From NCBI RefSeq assembly GCF_041146395.1, contig NC_091009.1, positions 373,501-437,500 on the forward strand: a stretch of DNA of 64,000 bases, read 5' to 3'. Positions 59,915 through 64,000 of this stretch are shown one piece after another. Below the pieces are notes generated by a model that was given only the letters and a program-made list of their open reading frames with translations, searched no databases and had not been told where the DNA came from. Made by a program: the position numbers and the translations under genes. Each line of letters begins with the position of its first letter. Positions within the stretch are counted from its first letter, which is position 1. Origin of the DNA: Eulemur rufifrons (Eukaryota > Chordata > Mammalia > Primates > Lemuridae).

Positions 59915-60860
59915 AATACCTTTAACAGATAACCCTAACCCTGAACATAACACCCAACCCTGTTCCTATTTCTCCCCTTAACACGTAAACCTCACCGTGC
60001 GCCTAACTTTAACCTCTTATCCTAATGTTAATGCATAACCCATTTCCTGAGACCAACCCCTATCCCATAATTCTAACCCTATCTCCTAGGCATCACTGTG
60101 ACACCTAATCCCTAACCCTAATTCTAAACCGCTAACCCTAACCGTAACCCTACCTACAACCCTAACACTGACAGTAACCCTTATTTCTAACCCCAACGCT
60201 ATGCCTAACAAAAACCCTAACCCTTGACCCTAACCCTTCACCCTAACCCCTAAGCCTTACCCTAACCCTTAACCCTAATCCTAATCCTAACCATTAAACC
60301 TAACCCTAGCTCTTAAAGCTAACCCTAAACCTTACCCTGACGACTAGACCTAACCCTGACACTAACTTAACACCTAACCCTAACCAGAACCCCTAAAGCT
60401 AACCCTGAACCCTATCCCTAACCCTAGCAGTAAATTTTAACCCTAAACCAAAGCCCAAACCGTAACCCTAATCCTATCCTTTTACCCTAAAACTAACCCC
60501 TAAACCTAACCCCTATACCTCACCCTAACTCTAACCCCAATCCTAATTCTAACCATACCCCTTCATAAAACACTAACTCCTAACCGCTAACCCTAACACT
60601 AACCAAAAACCCTAATCACTAATCCCTAACCCTAACGCTTAACCTTTACCCTAACCGTTAACCCTCACCCTAAATCTTAACACTGACCCTAACCTTAACC
60701 TTTAACTCTAAGCCTAACCCTTAACCCTACAGTAAGGAAGACCCTTAATGCTAATGGGATCCCTTATCCCTAACCCTAACACTACAGCTAAAAATAACCC
60801 TAACCTTTGATCTTTAAACCTAACCCCTAAAACTTACTTTAACCTCAAACCCTAACCCTA

Positions 60861-61267
60861 ATCCTAAGCATTAAACCTAACCCTATCTCTTAACCCTAAC
60901 GCTAGCCCTTACCCTAACGCCTAGATCTAATCCTAAATCTAACCTACCGCCTAATCCTAACCTTAAGCTCTAATGCTAACTCTAACCCTGAACACTAAAC
61001 CTACCCGTAACCCTTAAGACTAACCCTATCCGTGACCTTAACCCTGACCCTAACCATTACCCGCATCCAAGCATTTAACCCTACCCCTAATCCTTAATGA
61101 TAACCCTAACAATATACCCTAACCCTAAGCCCAACACTTAACCCTCATCCTATCCCTTAACCCTAACTCTAACCCTAATGCTGACCCCTAAATGTAACCC
61201 TCACCGTGACCAGTAAACCTAACCCTAACCTCTAACACAAACCATAGCACATAACTCTAACCCTAAA

Positions 61268-61301
<34 letters not shown>

Positions 61302-61522
61302 TAACCTTAACCCTAAGCGTTAACTCTCACACTAACCTTTAATCCTAACCCTAATCCTAATCTTCAACCCTAAACCTAACACTTAACCCTAACCCTGTAC
61401 CAAACCCTAACCACTCATCTTAACCCTAACCGTGAACCTCAACCCGAAACCAAAGTGTAACAGTTAAACCTAAGAGTAACCTTTAACCCTAACCCTAATC
61501 CCTAACCCTAACCCTAACCCTA
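60861..61522 (+). repeat. 662-bp internal repeat, copy 1
   Basis: Starts at ATCCTAAGCATTAAACC and runs to the point where the A block would be approached (near 61500). Instead of an A block, an ACCCTAACCCTAACCC run leads back to ATCCTAAGCATTAAACC. Confidence 0.82.
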
Positions 61523-62184
61523 ATCCTAAGCATTAAACCTAACCCTATCTCTTAACCCTAACGCTAGCCCTTACCCTAACGCCTAGATCTAACCCTAAAT
61601 CTAACCTACCGCCTAATCCTAACCTTAAGCCTTAATGCTATCTCTAACCCTGAACCCTAAACCTACCGGTAACCCTTAACACTAACCCTATCCGTGAACC
61701 AGAACCCTGACCCTAACCATTACCCGCACCCAAGCATTTAACACTGCTCCTTCCCCTAATCCTTAATGATAACCCTAACACTAAACCCTAACCCTAAGCC
61801 CAACACTTAACCCTAATCCTATCCCTTAACCCTAACCCTAACCCTAACCCTAATGCTAACCCCTAAACGTAACCCTAACCGTGACCAGTAAACCTAACCC
61901 TAACCTCTAACACAAACTATAGCACATAACTCTAAACCTAAAACGAACCCTAACCCTAACCCTAACCCTAAACCCTAACTCTTAACCTTAACCCTAAGCG
62001 TTAACTCTTACGCTAACCTTTAATCCTAACCCTAATCCTAATCTTCAACCCTAAACCTAACACTTAACCCTAACCCTGTACCTAACCCTAACCCCTCATC
62101 TTAACCCTAACCGTAAACCTCAACCCGAAACCAAAGTGTAACCGTTAAACCTAAGAGTAACCTTTAACCCTAACCCTAATCCCT
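61523..62184 (+). repeat. 662-bp internal repeat, copy 2
   Basis: Carries variants GTGAACCAGAACCC, CAAACTATAGC, AAAACGAACCC, CTCTTACGC and TGTACCTAACCC. All recur in the last unit (63.4-64.0 kb) and are absent from copy 1. It is therefore a piece of a different unit, not a local copy of copy 1. Confidence 0.82.
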
Positions 62185-62250
62185 AACCCTAAGCCCTCAC
62201 CCTAACACTAAACTTCATCCTTAACCCTAACCAGAATAGTAACCCTAAAT

Positions 62251-62459
62251 TTTATTCTCAGACTTCTTGCTTTCTTAGAGTTTAGAAAGCCTGCAATCAT
62301 CCCATGCCATGCGTGAAAGGAGGGTCTACCACTGTGTCCTGCATGAAACCCACGGGCCCATACCCAGAGTATGATAGAGTGGGTTCCGGGTACAATCCCA
62401 GCCCCCTAAAATCCCCCCGCCCGCCTAATGCAGACAGGGCCCGTGCGCTAAGCATAAAC
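62251..62459 (+). repeat. GC-rich block A (62.3 kb)
   Basis: Array-type block with private TTTTATTCTCAG, CAATCATCCCATG, GGAGGGTCTACC and a one-base loss in GGTTCCGGGTAC. The loss destroys CCCGGG and shifts the incidental frame. Confidence 0.85.
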
Positions 62460-64000
62460 AATACCTTTAACAGATAACCCTAACCCTGAACATAACACCC
62501 AACCCTGTTCCTATTTCTCCCCTTAACACGTAAACCTCACCGTGCGCCTAATTTTAACCTCTTATCCTAACGATAATGCATAACCCATTTCCTGAGAACA
62601 ACCCCTATCCCATAATTCTAACCCTATCTCCTAGTCATCACTGTGACACCTAATCCCTAACCCTAATTCTAAACCGCTAACCCTAACTGTAACCCTACCT
62701 ACAACCCTAACACTGACAGTAACCCTTACTTCTAACACCAACGCTATGCCTAACAAAAACCCTAACCCTTGACCCTAACCCTTCACCCTAACCCCTAAGC
62801 CTTACCCTAACCCTTAACCCTAATGCTAATCCTAACCATTAAACCTAACCCTAGCTCTTAAAGCTAACCCTAAACCTTACCCTGACGACTAGACCTAACC
62901 CCGACACTAACCTAACACCTAACCCTAAGCAGAACCCCTAAAGCTAACCCTGAACCCTATCCCTAACCCTAACAGTAAACTTTAACCCTAAACCTAAGCC
63001 CAATCCGTAACCCTAATCCTATCCTTTTACCCTAAAACTAACCCCTAAACCTAACCCCAATACCTCACCCTAACTCTAACCCCAATCCTAATTCTAACCA
63101 TACCCCTTCATAAAACACTAACTCCTAACCGCTAACCCTAACACTAACCAAAAACCCTAATCACTAATCCCTAACCCTAACTTTTAACCTTTACCCTAAC
63201 CGTTAACCCTCACCCTAAATCTTAACACTGACCCTAACCTTCACCTTTAACTCTAAGCCTAACCCTTAACCCTACAGTAAGGAAGACCCTTAATGCTAAT
63301 GGGATCCCTTATCCCTAACCCTAACACTACAGCTAAAAATAACCCTAACCTTTGATCCTTAAACCTAACCCCTAACACTTACTTTAACCCCAAACCCTAA
63401 CCCTAATCCTAAGCATTAAACCTAACCCTATCTCTTAACCCTAACGCTAGCCCTTACCATAACGCCTAGATCTAACCCTAAATCTAACCTACCGCCTAAT
63501 CCTAACCTTAAGCCCTATTGCTAACTCTAACCCTGAACCCTAAACCTACCCGTAACCCTTAACACTAACCCTATCCGTGAACCAGAACCCTGACCCTAAC
63601 GATTACCCGCACCCAAGCATTTAACACTGACCCTTCCCCTAATCCTTAATGATAACCCTAACACTAAACCCTAACCCTAAGCCCAACACTTAACCCTAAT
63701 CCTATCCCTTAACCCTAACCCTAACCCTAACCCTAATGCTAACCCCTAAACGTAACCCTAACCGTGACCAGTAAACCTAACCCTAACCTCTAACACAAAC
63801 TATAGCACATAACTCTAACCCTAAAACGAACCCTAACCCTAACACTAACCCTAAACCCTAACTCTTAACCTTAACCCTAAGCGTTAACTCTTACGCTAAC
63901 CTTTAATCCTAACCCTAATCCTAATCTTCAACCCTAAACCTAACACTTAACCCTAACCCTGTACCTAACCCTAACCCCTCATCTTAACCCTAACCGTAAA

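Larger units (their letters stand above)
57836..64000 (+). repeat. 1.87-kb A array, right-hand block
   Basis: The same units in the same orientation as at 1-11.5 kb. Anchors start at 58846, 60728 and 63273. The 58846-60727 unit is regular (1882 bp). The next is 2545 bp because of an internal repeat of about 662 bp. The array continues beyond the window and no gene is seen. Confidence 0.92.

Overview
This window is non-coding satellite DNA from a primate, most likely a strepsirrhine and probably a lemur. The organism call rests on one full-length Alu at 35897-36232. Its middle linker and right monomer look like the lemur/loris Alu lineage rather than human AluJ/S/Y. Everything else is tandem repeat. 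I found no credible protein gene, tRNA, rRNA or CRISPR. The only open frames are 60-103 codons long and come from short GC-rich repeat blocks being copied many times.

There are two repeat systems. The first (1-14120 and 31992-64000) is strongly degenerate telomeric DNA, (CCCTAA)n or (TTAGGG)n with frequent substitutions and only short perfect runs. It is punctuated every 0.3-2 kb by GC-rich blocks of about 200 bp. I sort the blocks into families A, B, C, D, E and F. Families A, C and D are clear paralogues, and each is followed at a fixed distance by the same CGTTAATGCA segment. The second system (14121-31991) is an unrelated-looking satellite of about 94-bp monomers, grouped in threes and again in units of about 2.69 kb.

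Layout: 1-12.4 kb is a head-to-tail array of 1.87-kb units with one A block each, C-rich strand on top. 12.4-14.1 kb holds blocks D, C, E, F. 14.1-21.57 kb is the 94-bp satellite in forward orientation. At about 21.575 kb the polarity flips. 21.58-31.99 kb is the same satellite inverted. 32.0-33.9 kb holds F, E, C, D inverted, mirroring the left side. 33.1-41.6 kb contains two copies of a 4.08-kb C-D-A-B unit with the G-rich strand on top, the first enlarged by the Alu. At about 43.7 kb the polarity flips back, in the direction expected of a telomere-telomere join. 43.8-48.5 kb holds diverged blocks, 48.5-57.8 kb a shorter B-A-D-C repeat, and 57.8-64 kb the 1.87-kb A array again, in the same orientation as at the left end.

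The picture is a subtelomeric or heterochromatic interstitial telomeric region shaped by unequal exchange, inversion and block conversion. The strongest observations are the roughly 25-kb imperfect palindrome, sequence kinship between the 94-bp satellite and the tails of the telomeric blocks, an Alu with a preserved empty site in the neighbouring repeat unit, a chimeric A/C block, a fold-back mutation and an unequal crossover in the right-hand array. All coordinates and similarities were read by eye; block edges are good to about 5-10 bp and array junctions to about 20 bp.
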